A stretch of 64,000 nucleotides of DNA from positions 61,087,231 to 61,151,230 of the forward strand of contig CM028329.1 in NCBI GenBank assembly GCA_016647705.1. The letters are read 5' to 3'. Source of the DNA: Eucommia ulmoides. Lineage: Eukaryota > Streptophyta > Magnoliopsida > Garryales > Eucommiaceae. Each line of letters begins with the position of its first letter. The stretch's first letter is position 1. Below, piece by piece: positions 52,401 to 63,483 of the stretch. A program made the translations under genes and the position numbers. The notes beneath the pieces are model-generated. The model was not told the origin of the DNA. It did no database searches and worked only from the letters and a program-made list of their open reading frames with translations.

Positions 52401-52840
52401 AAGGAAGGGCAACATGACATTCATTAAACCAAAATATAATTGATTGTTGATTCATGGTATGAAAGCAAGAGAAAGACCAAGAGGCAAGAAATTGCAAGCT
52501 CCCTTTGTCCGTCCAGTGACTAGACCAGGTTCTTGAGCATGTTGGGGGATTAGGCTACAGTTGAAAGAGTTGCTCGAAAGCTTGACGAACAAGCAAAAAC
52601 TTTTCATTCTTTTTTTTTTTTTGTTTCATCTACATTCCACTTCAAAAGAGTTCAAAAATCAAAATCTCGGATCTGTCTTCCCTTTCTCTTCATTAACAAA
52701 AACGTTATAGACTGATTTGACACAATTTGAATACTTCAGAGTTAAATGTATTCAAATCGACTATATATGGACTAAAGTACAATTTCTCAAAACTTTCAAG
52801 GTGCAAAGTGCAAAAACCTCAAAAAATAAAGATTTTTTTG
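49416..52840. other. VPS51 promoter side and intergenic region
   Basis: 49416-49640 is the probable VPS51 leader (GA-rich on its sense strand). 49900-50720 has repeated 'cgtgcttgt', 'cgtcttcgtca' and 'agatctgaaaattt' phrases with open frames but no recognisable protein. 50740-51560 is very AT-rich. 51605-51785 and 52705-52820 are the two ends of one TIR repeat related to the array at 28870, split by about 0.9 kb of unidentified sequence that has a TATATAAAC on its minus strand near 52063. Confidence 0.5.
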
Positions 52841-52841
52841 A

Positions 52842-52849
52842 TGACGTCA
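52842..52849. promoter_or_regulatory. Palindromic C-box TGACGTCA upstream of the bZIP gene
   Basis: TGACGTCA within the 10-bp palindrome ATGACGTCAT (52841-52850), about 130 bp upstream of the probable TATA box. It is a perfect binding site for plant bZIP dimers, possibly including the protein encoded downstream. Confidence 0.6.
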
Positions 52850-52974
52850 TGTCTCACGCCTTCAATACTACACCGACGGCACTCCTTCGCGGAATATTCC
52901 TAAAAAGCGAATTAAATATTTATTTTTATAATTAAAAAAATATTTTAAATGGACGATTATACCCCCGCAATCGG

Positions 52975-52983
52975 CTATAAATA
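52975..52983 (+). promoter_or_regulatory. Probable TATA box (CTATAAATA)
   Basis: CTATAAATA followed by a pyrimidine-rich ATCCCTCCCC start region; transcription would begin near 53005-53020. This gives a leader of about 840 nt, long enough to hold the conserved uORF, as in other group S1 bZIP genes. Confidence 0.55.
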
Positions 52984-53106
52984 TCCCTCCCCACTACATT
53001 CTTAGCCTTCTTTCGTCAACTCTTTGGTTGGAAACGCTCTTCTCTCTTCGAGGTTAGTCTTCTATCTTTATCTCCATTTTTCTGTTTTGGTTTGATTTTT
53101 CTTCTT

Positions 53107-53445
53107 AGATAGGCATTTTGTCGTGTTTTAATTATTGTTTTTATTGTTCGTTCGATTATGTCAATGTAGTTTAGTTTGATTTTAATTGAATTTTGCGGAT
53201 CTTCTTCGCGATTTAGCTGAACGATCATATTGATGCAGTAGTTTTATTCCAGATCTAAACGTTTCTGAGGTTACTTTTTGGATAGGCGGGATTTTTTTTC
53301 TTGTTTTGTTTGATTGATTGATTATGTCAATGTAAGCTTAGTTTGATTTGAATTTTTGCAGATTTCTTTGCGATTTTGGACGAACAATCAACACTGATGC
53401 AGTAGTTTGGTTCCAGATCTGAATGTTTTCGGAGGTTACTGTGTT
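53107..53445 (+). repeat. Tandem duplication in the bZIP 5' leader
   Basis: Two copies offset by about 166-172 bp share 'gataggc', 'gattatgtcaatgta', 'gcttagtttgat' or 'gtttagtttgat', 'gatgcagtagtt' and 'ttccagatct' blocks (53107-53279 and 53280-53445). Splice-like sites (GAG/GTTAGT at about 53053, TTGCAG at about 53362) mean that part of this could be intron; transcript data would be needed. Confidence 0.7.
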
Positions 53446-53561
53446 CGATTTGACTCGATTCTAGGGTTTCTGACCTATTTATCATCATTTCGATTTCTGA
53501 TTTGGCAATCAGGGCTTCTGTTAATCGTTTCAATGATACTGTACTCTTCTTGACTTGCGCT

Positions 53562-53636
53562 ATGCTGATGCGTCGGATTCGTGTTCTTCATTCGTTTTCG
53601 GTTGTCTTCCTCTACTGGTTCTACGTGTTTTCATGA
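53562..53636 (+). CDS. Conserved sucrose-control uORF (SC-peptide)
   Basis: A 24-codon uORF ending FSVVFLYWFYVFS followed by TGA at 53634-53636. This C-terminus is the conserved SC-peptide found in the leaders of group S1 bZIP mRNAs (bZIP11 and relatives), where the nascent peptide stalls ribosomes when sucrose is high and represses translation of the main frame. Two starts are in frame (53562 and 53568). An even shorter uORF, ATG at 53533 with stop at 53551-53553, precedes it. No further ATG occurs between its stop and the main start at 53852. Confidence 0.92.
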   Translation: MLMRRIRVLHSFSVVFLYWFYVFS

Positions 53637-53851
53637 ACTAGCCCCCTCTCATTCGATCCGATTCTCTTCTACTTGAATCCCTAATTTTCCAATTTCCGAA
53701 TTCCAGCAATACACTTCTTCTATTTAACTAATTTGAACCAGCAATCCTTTTGATCAACTGTAACAATCCTTTGAAACTAGATCCAAGTAGAAATAACTAG
53801 GAACATTCGTAGAGCTATACTTTGGGTAGGAATTGGAGATAAGAAAAATCA

Positions 53852-54292
53852 ATGTCAACGATTCAACAGCAAACAAGCTCAGGCTCCGATGTGGACAAGC
53901 GATACGCAAATGTCGATGAGAGGAAAAGGAAGAGGATGATCTCCAACCGGGAATCAGCGAGGAGGTCACGAATAAGGAAGCAACAGCGTTTGGATGATCT
54001 CATTGGTCAATCAAGCCAACTGGAGAACGAGAATAAGCTCATTGCCGACAAGATCAACGGGGTCACACAGATGTACCTCGGGGTTGCTTCAGATAACAAT
54101 GTACTGAGGGCTCGACTCTTTGAACTGAGCGACAGACTCCAATCGTTGAATTCGGTGATTCAAATCGCGGCGGAGGTTAGCGGAATGGCGGTGGATATTA
54201 TACCTGAGCTGCCGGAGAATTTGATGGAGCCGTGGCAACTCCCATGCCCAACGCAGCCCATCACTGCTTCAGCTGATATGTTTCAGTATTGA
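53852..54292 (+). CDS. Group S1 bZIP transcription factor, bZIP53-like
   Basis: An intronless 146-aa protein, as usual in group S. The basic region is ERKRKRMISNRESARRSRIR with the invariant N32-x7-R40. The leucine zipper starts ten residues after R40 and runs L50, L57, I64, V71, V78, L85, L92, L99 (eight heptads). The C-terminus PWQLPCPTQPITASADMF is the tail of the bZIP53 branch rather than bZIP11/2/44. Such factors heterodimerise with group C bZIPs and control seed maturation, amino acid and low-energy genes through ACGT boxes. Translation is expected to be repressed by sucrose through the uORF, and an upstream C-box could allow autoregulation. No disruption is visible. Confidence 0.95.
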   Translation: MSTIQQQTSSGSDVDKRYANVDERKRKRMISNRESARRSRIRKQQRLDDLIGQSSQLENENKLIADKINGVTQMYLGVASDNNVLRARLFELSDRLQSLNSVIQIAAEVSGMAVDIIPELPENLMEPWQLPCPTQPITASADMFQY

Positions 54293-56552
54293 TCACCTCT
54301 CTCATTGGTAATGGATTCTCCCCTTGTCTAATGTGCTTTTGTATTTGCTGTTTGGATGTGTCTGGTTTAAAGCTCTATATATGAGTATGTAGACTTGCAG
54401 ATTGCTTTAGCTGGTTGTTAGTTAATTTTATTTTATTTTTATCATTTTTTTCCTTTTTCTATCGTGACACTGTAAGGCTTTATCAATGGTTGTATTGTGG
54501 TGCAAATATTATGAATGGTTGGATTTGAAAGCGATTCTGTTTTTTTGTGCCAAGTAAGATTTTTATTTTTTTATTTTTTTTATGGTAAGGTGTGAACTGA
54601 TCACCTTACACGCACCTCGACTAAATCCCTCATTGGGTGCTCTTTCTCACTTGGTGCATTTAAGATTTAATTCTAGATTTAATTTCAGAATTGTTTCTTA
54701 GGAGAATCGAACTTTGTGTAACAAGAAAAGAGGGCACCAGCCAAGACTTACGGAAAATATGAGAAAAAACAATTAAAAAGTATGATTTTAACCTTTTTTT
54801 TTTTTTTGTCTGTGTGTGTGAAATTTGAAAAAAAAAAAATGGGTGATGAGAATAGAATAAAATCTTATGTTCAACCACACCATGGAAAAATGGTTATCTC
54901 TTTTATTTTTTCTAATTGTCACTTTCTTTTTCTATATTTCAAAGAACACTTCACCTACTTATACTTTTGAATAAAATGATAAGTTATTTTTTTTTTTCTT
55001 AAAATTAATAAAATATGCTTAAAAATAGATCAATTTAATAAAATTTTCATCTATTTTTTAGATGAAACAAATAAAATTATTGGTTATTTTAATTTTTTAA
55101 TATTTATGATAAAAAAATTAAAATAAGAGATAATTTCATCTATTTTTATGTATATTTAATTATTTTAAATAAATAAATAAATAAAGATAATTTCTTATTT
55201 TATTTAAAAATAGAAATGAATAAAGGGTAGGTTTTTTGATAGTCAAGTAAAATAGACAGAGCTAAAAGGAAATTTAGATTTTTTACTGTATCTTTCACTT
55301 TTATTTGCCCACTCCATGCATACTTTCCCTAGTTTTGATACATAATCTCGAATGAACTCACGAACATTCCATATATTTTGAGGAAAACTAACGCAAGTTG
55401 TATTGGTTTACATCCTCTATTCGTGCCACCATCTTATTTACGTACTGATGTAAACATGATAACACTATAATACGGTAACATATCATGTCAAAATATTAAA
55501 ACACGAACATGACATGATATCTTTTCATATTCACATCTAATCATGTCGGACAATAATAAGATATTATGACAAAATGATAATTAATCATATCATACCAAAA
55601 TCATTTAATCTATTACACAATACTTTAATTGTTAAATGTATACATTTTAAAAATAATGTATCAAAATGTCTAGTAAATTTATTAACTAATTTCATATCAC
55701 TATCTATTGTGTCACTTATTAATGAATAACCAAGAATATAATTTAAATTATCATAACATTTCATTTCAATTATTGAATGAACAAGTAAATTTAAAATGTA
55801 AATTCTTTATTTTTGTGTTTGATTGTCACGATATCGCCCTAGCATCAAAGAACTAGGCTAATATCTCTTGGTTCGACTTTTTTGGATATAACTTCAAAAA
55901 TTAAATCTTGAATTTAATCCTTACAGAGAGAGTGTATCCTTAAGATTGCCCAATAAGATAATTAGTTGATTAAGATCGCTCGAAGAGATAATTAGTAGAT
56001 TGAGATAGCTCGGAGAGATAATTAATAATCGAGATTAGCATTACTGGCTGGATACCCCTACCATTTAATAAAAAAATCATAACCAAACAAGGCATAAGCA
56101 AATTACAAAAAAACTCATTTATTAGTCCACGTGAATCTTAGGTATCCTTCAAATCAATTCGAATTGGAAGTTTTCAATCCCGATAACGACCGATCAAAAC
56201 AAATAATGATTTATAAAAAACTTTGCGTTCGTAAATCGGTATTAGAAACTTTGAATTTGTTTGGTTTTTAAGACTTCTTAAGACATCATCAATCTATCAA
56301 GTAAAAAACTTCTTCCACGTCTTGTATTCATAGAATTCTGTGAGGATAATATAAATACAAGACGACCGTACTTGTGTCGGAGGGTTTACAACAATATAAG
56401 AGCCTAAGAAGGAAGAAAGAAAAAAAGAAACGAAACAAACATCACAATTTATTTACTCAAAAATAGAAGGAAAAGATAGCAAAATAAAATATAATATTCG
56501 GACTTTGAATAATTGGATTTATTTGAACATATTAGGCTCGATCCTCTAATTG
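54293..56552. other. Intergenic after the bZIP gene
   Basis: The bZIP 3' UTR probably extends to about 54540. The rest is AT-rich with no supported gene. 55200-56050 contains repeated 'agattgagatagctcggag' type phrases, and 56050-56550 is unassigned; as it adjoins the PBS-like site at 56553 it is probably the start of the internal region of a minus-strand LTR element. Confidence 0.45.
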
Positions 56553-58030
56553 TCCTCAGCGGAATCGCCAACTGACGCATCCCGATTTTTCAAAAGGAAA
56601 AGAATATTAAATAACAAATAAGCTTAAGGATAGGGGTTTTTAAAACACCGTTTTTTTTCAAAAAAATACTTATGCCGTTTTAAAGAATAAGGAGTCGCCA
56701 CTTAGCATTGAGTTTAAATGGTGTGCTAGGTCACCGGATTTTTAGAAAACAATTAAAAAGGCCTAAGTAAAAATTGACTAAAAAAATATGGTCAAACCAA
56801 ATATTCATTTAAAAGCTCGGGGGTTGATTACGTCCGGGGAAAGTGTTAGGCACCCAAGACGCCCGTCTGAAAATAACACCTTATGTCCGATTAAGTCCAA
56901 TTAATTTAAGTTCGAACGTTTTATTTTATTTTAAAATCTTTTTCTTCTTATAAAATATTTTTGGTATTTTTTAAAAATATGGTGGGACAAGTTTTTATTT
57001 TTATTTTTTGGATTGTTCCCCCGGTATAACCTCTTATCGAATATTAAGGATTCGATAAGGATGGTCCCTGGGGTTTTTATGGATGTTTCCGAGAGATTTC
57101 TTTAATTTAACTAGACAAATTAAAATAGATGAATAAGATGGAAAATATGAATGCAAAAACTAACATCTATATGAATTTTATTTTGTTATGCAAAAGTGAC
57201 TTAAAACTAAAGGGTTTAACTCAAATATGTTAATGCAAACTGATGTGAATACGGGAAGTGAATATAGAACACTATGTGAATTTACGTGATTATGCATGAT
57301 AATGATTTAATTATTTAATATAAAAATATAAGTGGTGCACGTGTTGTGACTAGATGTGAAAAGTAGCGTGGATTCATGAAATAAAAAAAAACTAAACTAT
57401 ATGTATAAAAAATGTAAGTGGTGAGAGTGTCCTAAACATGCCGTCTAAATGATACGAGAAATAAACATGCTAAGTAAATGCAAAAAAAGTCTACTTTGAG
57501 TTTGCCCGATTAATTTAAAGAAATCCCGTTTTGAAATTTCCTCGAATTCTATGGATATGAGAATCAAGGAAAGGTTTGCGGAAACAATTTTTGTTGAAAT
57601 TAATCTTTCCGAAACTTAAGTGAAATCTCACGAAAAATTTACTGAGGGAAGAGATTTCCTAAAACGATTCACTTATAAATTCCACTCGAGACGGGGAATG
57701 GAAACGAAGCCATGGAAAACTCTCCCACGATTTATTGAATCGTCGGATTCACCTTAAGGTTCGTAAGGACTAATTCCTACGAACAAATATTTTATTATTT
57801 TTGGATTTTTTTTTTTAGAGTTTTGATAACTATAATAAAAAAAATAATTAAAAAATACAGAAAATAAAGAATGAAACATCATTTACCTAATACTTGGGGT
57901 TAAGCTCAACGCGAGAAAACCACCCCGGCGTTTTCATTAGATCATTGGACGATTTTTTTTTTTTATATGAATTACAAAAATAAAAAATAAAAAAATACAA
58001 AAATAAAAATTAAAAAAAAAAAAAAAACAG
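56553..58030 (-). mobile_element. LTR of a Ty3/gypsy-like element with PBS
   Basis: Read on the minus strand, the sequence ends ...GATGCGTCA and is followed at once by GTTGGCGATTCCGCTGAGGA, which resembles the TGGCGACTCCGCTGGGGA-type primer-binding site of plant Tat/Ogre elements (tRNA-Arg). The LTR body includes 'ggagtcgccacttagcattg', 'gtgctaggtcaccgg' and 'gtgttaggcacccaagacgc', phrases that recur in LTRs of many plants. The LTR start near 58 kb is not defined, and no polyprotein is present. Confidence 0.5.
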
Positions 58031-59550
58031 AATGTGTCCTCGTCTAAATGTTCAAAGGTTCAGATTAAGAATGGGGAATCTCATCCGGGCTTTTTTCATT
58101 GAGTCATTTGAACTCCTAAATCCAGTCCAAGTTGAATTGAGAAAGGGTAAAATTGGAAGAAAAGGACAAAGAAATCCCTTAGGGTTTCGGGCGTGTGAGG
58201 AAAACGCGTCTGTCCACCGCCTTTCAGTCGGCGACACGTGGCAACAGGCTATACTACAAGAAAAAAACTTTTTAGCGAGAAAAAATTTCGTCGCTAAAAG
58301 CAGTGGATTTGTCACTAAAATTTTTATAGTGAGGAAATGGGTTCGTCGCCACGGTCATTGCAGAAATCTCGTCGACAAAAGTCTTTAGTGACGAATTTTG
58401 AATTCTTCACTGAAAACTATGTATTTAGTAAGAAATTATTTCATCACTAATTTCCTCACTAAATGAACTACTTGGTCACTAAAAATCACTTTTTTCAACG
58501 AAATTTATTTGGATAATTTTGATGCTAATAGTTTGCAACCAACTAATTTTCCCGCTAAAAATATCAATTTGCAACAAATTTTATTTGAATAATTTCCTCG
58601 TTGAATAATTTTCTCGCTAATAAAAATATACATTCGTCACCATTAGAATTTGAGACAAATATTTAGAACAATACATGTTTATCACATCCAAAATCAAAGA
58701 GAAAAAAAAAAAAAATCCATAAGAACAACATACATTCCAAACATACATATATAAAACTCACATTACGAATAAACATGTTTCAATTAAAATTATATAACGT
58801 AAATAATATCAAACTACATAAATTTTGTTTTTTCAAATCCTTCCATAAAAGAAAGTGTAGATAGATGTCACTAAAACAATCTCATTCTTACCCCTCCCAA
58901 AAAAAAAGCCAAAGTAATTGTATTGAACATCTTCCCTTGCACAAAAATAATCTTTGTAATTTCAAATCAACGAACAACCAATCTGCATCATAAACAAATT
59001 AGATAAATTAATAACTCACATCTTACTTCAAATACATTGGGCAAAGTATAATTTTTTTGATTGAGTCATAATGAACGACTTATGTTATAATATTATTAAT
59101 TGAGTCATAGTGAATGACTTATGTCCTTAAAGCATTGATATCGTGGTATTTCTCTAAATTTGAATTGCACGTGAACGGCTAATTTGTTTAAGAACTATGA
59201 GCAGATGAACAAGATTCACCAAGAAGTTTCGAGCGTGAATTCAATTATGTTTCTTCCTACAAGTCTTAATGGCCATGGCGACGCTAACCCACGAGTTTGG
59301 TGCCAATCGGACCCTATTTGGGCATTTTGGATACCCAAGTCCTTTTTAACTTGAGTTTCTGTTTTCACTGTTCTTTTTTAAGTTCTATCTTTTTACCATT
59401 TTTTCTGTTTCTGACCAAATCCCGTTGGTTTGTTTTTTTCCTATTTGTGTGATACATTAATATTAATCAACTAATAAGAAAATGAAGTATAAAATTACCA
59501 TGATGACGATGATGCTTCCATTCCACCATGTGATTGCTCTAACATATCCC

Positions 59551-59815
59551 GAGTTGTTTACATTTATAATATAAATTTAAAACAAAATTTCTGAAATAGA
59601 CCACTTTTCAACTTATATACGGAAATAGTGCTACCCGGGGTTCGGAATCCCGGGTTTGTGGGGCCGGCGGTATACCCGGGGTTCCAAACCCCAGGTATAT
59701 GAAAAAAAATATATATATATATATTTTATTTTTTTTGGTATATGCCGTTATACGCGGGGTTTGGTACCCCGGGTTCTACATAGAACCCGGGGTATCAAAC
59801 CCCGGATATAACCCG

Positions 59816-59850
<35 letters not shown>

Positions 59851-61523
59851 GTTTTTGCCCAAGAAATTTTTAAAATTTTCGGCAACTTTAAGTTAATTAA
59901 CGGTGGTCTATCGATATTTTAAATAAATCTAATTTTTTTGTGCATAAATTAGGTTCAAAATATTACATAATGTTTTTTACAACACTAAAAACGGACAAGT
60001 GGATGAATTTTAAAAAATCGCCAAAATTGACCAGATGAGTTGTTTCGATAACGGCAGAATTTTTTTCGGCAATTTAAAATTAACAAAAGATTGCATGTCG
60101 GTAACAGAAATGAACCAAATTTTTTGTATATAAACTATGTTCATAACACTACATAACAAAACTTAGAACACTAAAAACGGACAAGTGGATGAATTTTAAA
60201 TAATCGTCAAAGTTGATCAGACAAGTTGTTTCGATGATGATGCAGTTTTTTTGAAAACTTTGAGTTAACAAAAAATGGTCGTCTATCCGTAACAGAAATG
60301 ATCTTGATTTTTTTTGTATAGAAACTACGTTCATAATACTAAATAATAAAATCGAGAATACCAAAAATGGATTAGTGAATAATTTTTAAATAATAGTTAT
60401 TATCATAACATTTTATTACTCTTCAACGTTTCAAAAAACACTATATTGCTCTTCAATGTTTGGATGGACATAACTTTGCGCTCGGTGATCCGTTGGGGGC
60501 AATTTTTTTTTTTAAAGTTAGGTTTGATGTGAGTTATCACTCTGACTTTTGAAGATTTCAATTTTATCAATAGAACATGACACATGTTCGCAACGAAGAT
60601 TACAAATTTATTCACCTAATACTTCGAATCTAAAATTGAAGGTGAAAACGGGCTTTATTTGAAAAAATACTGGACCAAACCGCCTACGGCGTTTGCGACG
60701 CCTAGATCTTGAAAAAATACCAGAAATAAAAAAAAATAAAAATCGCCCCAACCGAACCACCGAGTACAAAATTATGTCCATCCAAATTTTTTCTATTATT
60801 TTACGTAAGTTTTATTTTCTCTCGATAACATATTATCCATTTTTGGTGTTCTCGATTTTATTATTTAGTGTTATGAACGTAGTTTGTATACAAAAAAATC
60901 AGGATAATTTCTGTTACCGATAGACGATCATTTTTTGTTAATTCAAAATTTTCAAAAAAATTGCATCATTATCGAAACAACTCGTCTGATCAACTTTGAC
61001 GATTATTTAAAATTCATCCACTTGTCCGTTTTTAGTGTTCTAAGTTTTGTTATGTAGTGTTATGAACATAGTTTATATACAAAAAAATTGGTTCATTTCT
61101 GTTATCGACATGCAATCTTTTGTTAATTCTAAATTGCCGAAAAAAATTCCGCCGTTATCGAAATAACTCATCTGGTCAACTTTGACGATTTTTTAAAATT
61201 CATCCACTTATCCGTTTTTAGTATTGTAAAAAGTATTATGTAGTGTTTTGAACCTAATTTATATACAAAAAAATTAGATTTATTTAAAATATCAATAGAC
61301 CACCGTTAATCAGTTTAAAGTTGCCAAAAATTTTAAAAATTTCTTGAGCAAAAACAAATTTTTTTTTTTTTTCGTATACCTGGGGTTCCGAACCCCGGGT
61401 ATACCGCCGGCCCCACAAACCCGGGGTTTCGAACCCCGGGTAACACTACTTCCGTATATAAATTGAAAAGTGGTCTATTTCAATAATTTTATTTTAAATT
61501 TATATTATAAATGTAACCAACTC
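59551..61523. mobile_element. 1.97-kb foldback element, 10-bp TSD
   Basis: Termini GAGTTGTTTACATTTATAAT and the inverse of GAGTTGGTTACATTTATAAT. The flanking target duplications are AACATATCCC (59541-59550) and AACGTATCCC (61524-61533), one mismatch. The inverted arms run about 59551-60400 and 60830-61523, around a loop at 60400-60830. Each arm carries nested palindromes built on ACCCGGGGTT/AACCCCGGGT (59632-59700, 59750-59812; 61377-61445 on the right), A/T tracts, and about three direct ~170-bp units with 'acactaaaaacggacaagtg'. The terminus is the same as in the element at 35819-36975. No transposase is present. Confidence 0.85.
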
Positions 61524-62469
61524 AACGTATCCCGATTGAGAAGCACTTTCCAGAAATGTGAGTGACAGGCACTATGGGTATGATGATAAAGGTGCAATCT
61601 TGTCTGTTTCTTGCCTGGTTTACCTGCAGTTTTCGAGTCAAGGAATAGGTGCAAGGAGCAAATTAAATTAACATAGATATAATAAAATCATTAATTTACT
61701 ATGTTAATTTAATTTGAAAAATGGGTTGTTGGTTGGGCTAGTCAAAAAATCATTAATTTACTTATGTTAATTTAATTTGGAGAATGGATTATGAGTTGGA
61801 CTAATAAAAAAATTATTAATTTATTTATGTTAATTTAATTTATGTTGAATTACGACAACATGTTATTCAGTTAGAACTTAAAAAGGAAAAAATGGAAATA
61901 GAGAAAGAAAAAATAGAAATGGAGAAAAGAACTGAACGCAATCGTATAATTTGAAACTTTTAACCGATTTTTTTTTAATTTTTGTGTTTTAATTAATTAT
62001 ACCTTCTGGCGAATTAATTAAAATTTAAAATTTTAATTTTTACACTTTAATTTGAAATTAAAAACTAATATTTAACGGTTAAATTGAAATCTCAAAATTC
62101 AATTAAATTAATTTTTTTAATTTTAGTTTTTAATTAAAAAAATGACACACCACAAATGGCATATCTATTGGAGTGTTTTTTTTTTTTTTTTGTGTGTGTG
62201 CGCCATTTGAACAAATGGCACACCAAATTTTAGCACATCTCTTGGAGATACTCTAAAGAATTAGTTGGTGGCTATATATTTTAATTATTTTAATCACAAA
62301 AAAACTTGTTGCTAATAATTTTTTACTTCTTGCTAAAAAAAGAAAAATTAGCAGGAATATATTTGTGACTAATTTGGCGATAAAATTTATATTTAGTCAC
62401 TAAAAATAATTTTTAGTGAGAATTTTTTTATGTCATCGCTAATAGTCATTGGTTTTTAGCGTGAAAATT

Positions 62470-63020
62470 ATGGGCCCGTTTGGTAACTATTTCTGTTCCC
62501 ATCATATGCGGTGGGATGGGATGGGATGAGAATTTTGTTTCCTGCTTAGGAGTAAAATCGTGTTTGGTAACGATAAATTTTTTGTTTTGTTTTGAGAACA
62601 GAATCGCGTTTGGTAACGATTTGATCCTAAAATCAAGATTTTTTTTTTTGTTTTGAGAACATATTTTTTTTTGTTATGGCCGGCGGCGGCGGAGGCGGTG
62701 ACTGGACGGTGGGCGCCCGGCGATGCAGGAGGTGTCCGGCGACGGTTGTCGGAGATGGCGGTCGACTGATGGCAAACGGCGGATGAATGGCCGCGGTGGC
62801 CCTTTTTAATTTTTGGGAATGGGATGAGAATTTTTAGAAACAATTTTTTTTTGTTTTTCAAACCTTAAGAAAAAATGGGCACAATTTCCATTATAGAATA
62901 GGATCAGAACGGAAACAAAAAAAATAGGAGTGGTTACCAAACGAGGCCCATAATTCTCAATAAAAATCTGAGAATATGATGAGAATTTTTGGGATAAGAG
63001 TGATTACCAAACGAGGCCTA
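62470..63020. mobile_element. MITE (GGGCCCGTTTGGTAAC family) nested in the CACTA-like remains
   Basis: The left end TGGGCCCGTTTGGTAACTAT is mirrored by 'ttaccaaacgaggccca' (62935-62951) and again by 'ttaccaaacgaggcc' (63003-63017), so the right end is doubled. The centre is GC-rich (GGCCGGCGGCGGCGGAGGCG). It shares 'gggatgagaattttgtttcc' and 'gtttggtaacgat' with the other members. Confidence 0.65.
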
Positions 63021-63268
63021 TCTTTCTTCGCCAATACTACTCTTTTGTGAGAATTTTTATTTTTCTCACTAAAATTAGTCATTAATACTACTTTTTGGCC
63101 CTTTCTTCTCTCTCTCTTCTCACTCACACCATTGACAAGGCAAAATTTTCACTCTCTCACACTCACACGCACACACTGTCTCACTCTCAGGTGCATCCCT
63201 CTCGGCTCTCTCTCATCTTCTTTCTCGGATTGACCAGGGGCCGTTCTTTTCTCTCTTTTTAATTACTT

Positions 63269-63483
63269 GAGTTGTTTATTATTTAATTATACTTTAAAAA
63301 AAAAATTGAAAACTATTAACAAAAAATTTATTTACGAAACTAGTTCTAACCGGGGTTGTGATCCCCGGGTACTGGAACCCGGGGCTCCGAAACCCAGGTT
63401 CAAAAAAGAGTCCGTCGTATACCCGGTGTTTCACCGGGTATATGGCAATTTTTTTTTTTTTTTTTTAAACTTTATACCCGGGG
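63269..63483. mobile_element. Fragment of the GAGTTGTTTA foldback family
   Basis: The left terminus GAGTTGTTTATTATTTAATT is followed by an A-tract and by CCCGGG-type palindromes (stem AACCCGGG near 63378, ACCCGG near 63419 and 63434) and a T-tract, the same layout as the element at 59551. The right half is missing; the sequence passes directly into the next repeat at 63484. Confidence 0.6.

Larger units (their letters stand above)
58252..63095. mobile_element. CACTA-like element remains with nested insertions
   Basis: The left end TACTACAAGAAAAAAAC (58252 on) is one base from the canonical CACTA terminus. It is followed by many subterminal copies of 'tagtgacgaatttt', 'tagcgagaaaaaatttcgtc' and 'cactaaaa'-type motifs (58270-58640). 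Similar motifs reappear at 62285-62470 and 63020-63090, so the other side is probably there, though a clean right terminus is not seen. No transposase is found, and the interior is largely taken up by later insertions. Confidence 0.45.

Noticed and set aside
58032-58388. 118-codon plus-strand frame starting MCPRLNVQRF
   Set aside because: It spans the end of the LTR-like region and the CACTA-like terminus, has an antisense shadow, and shows no domain.
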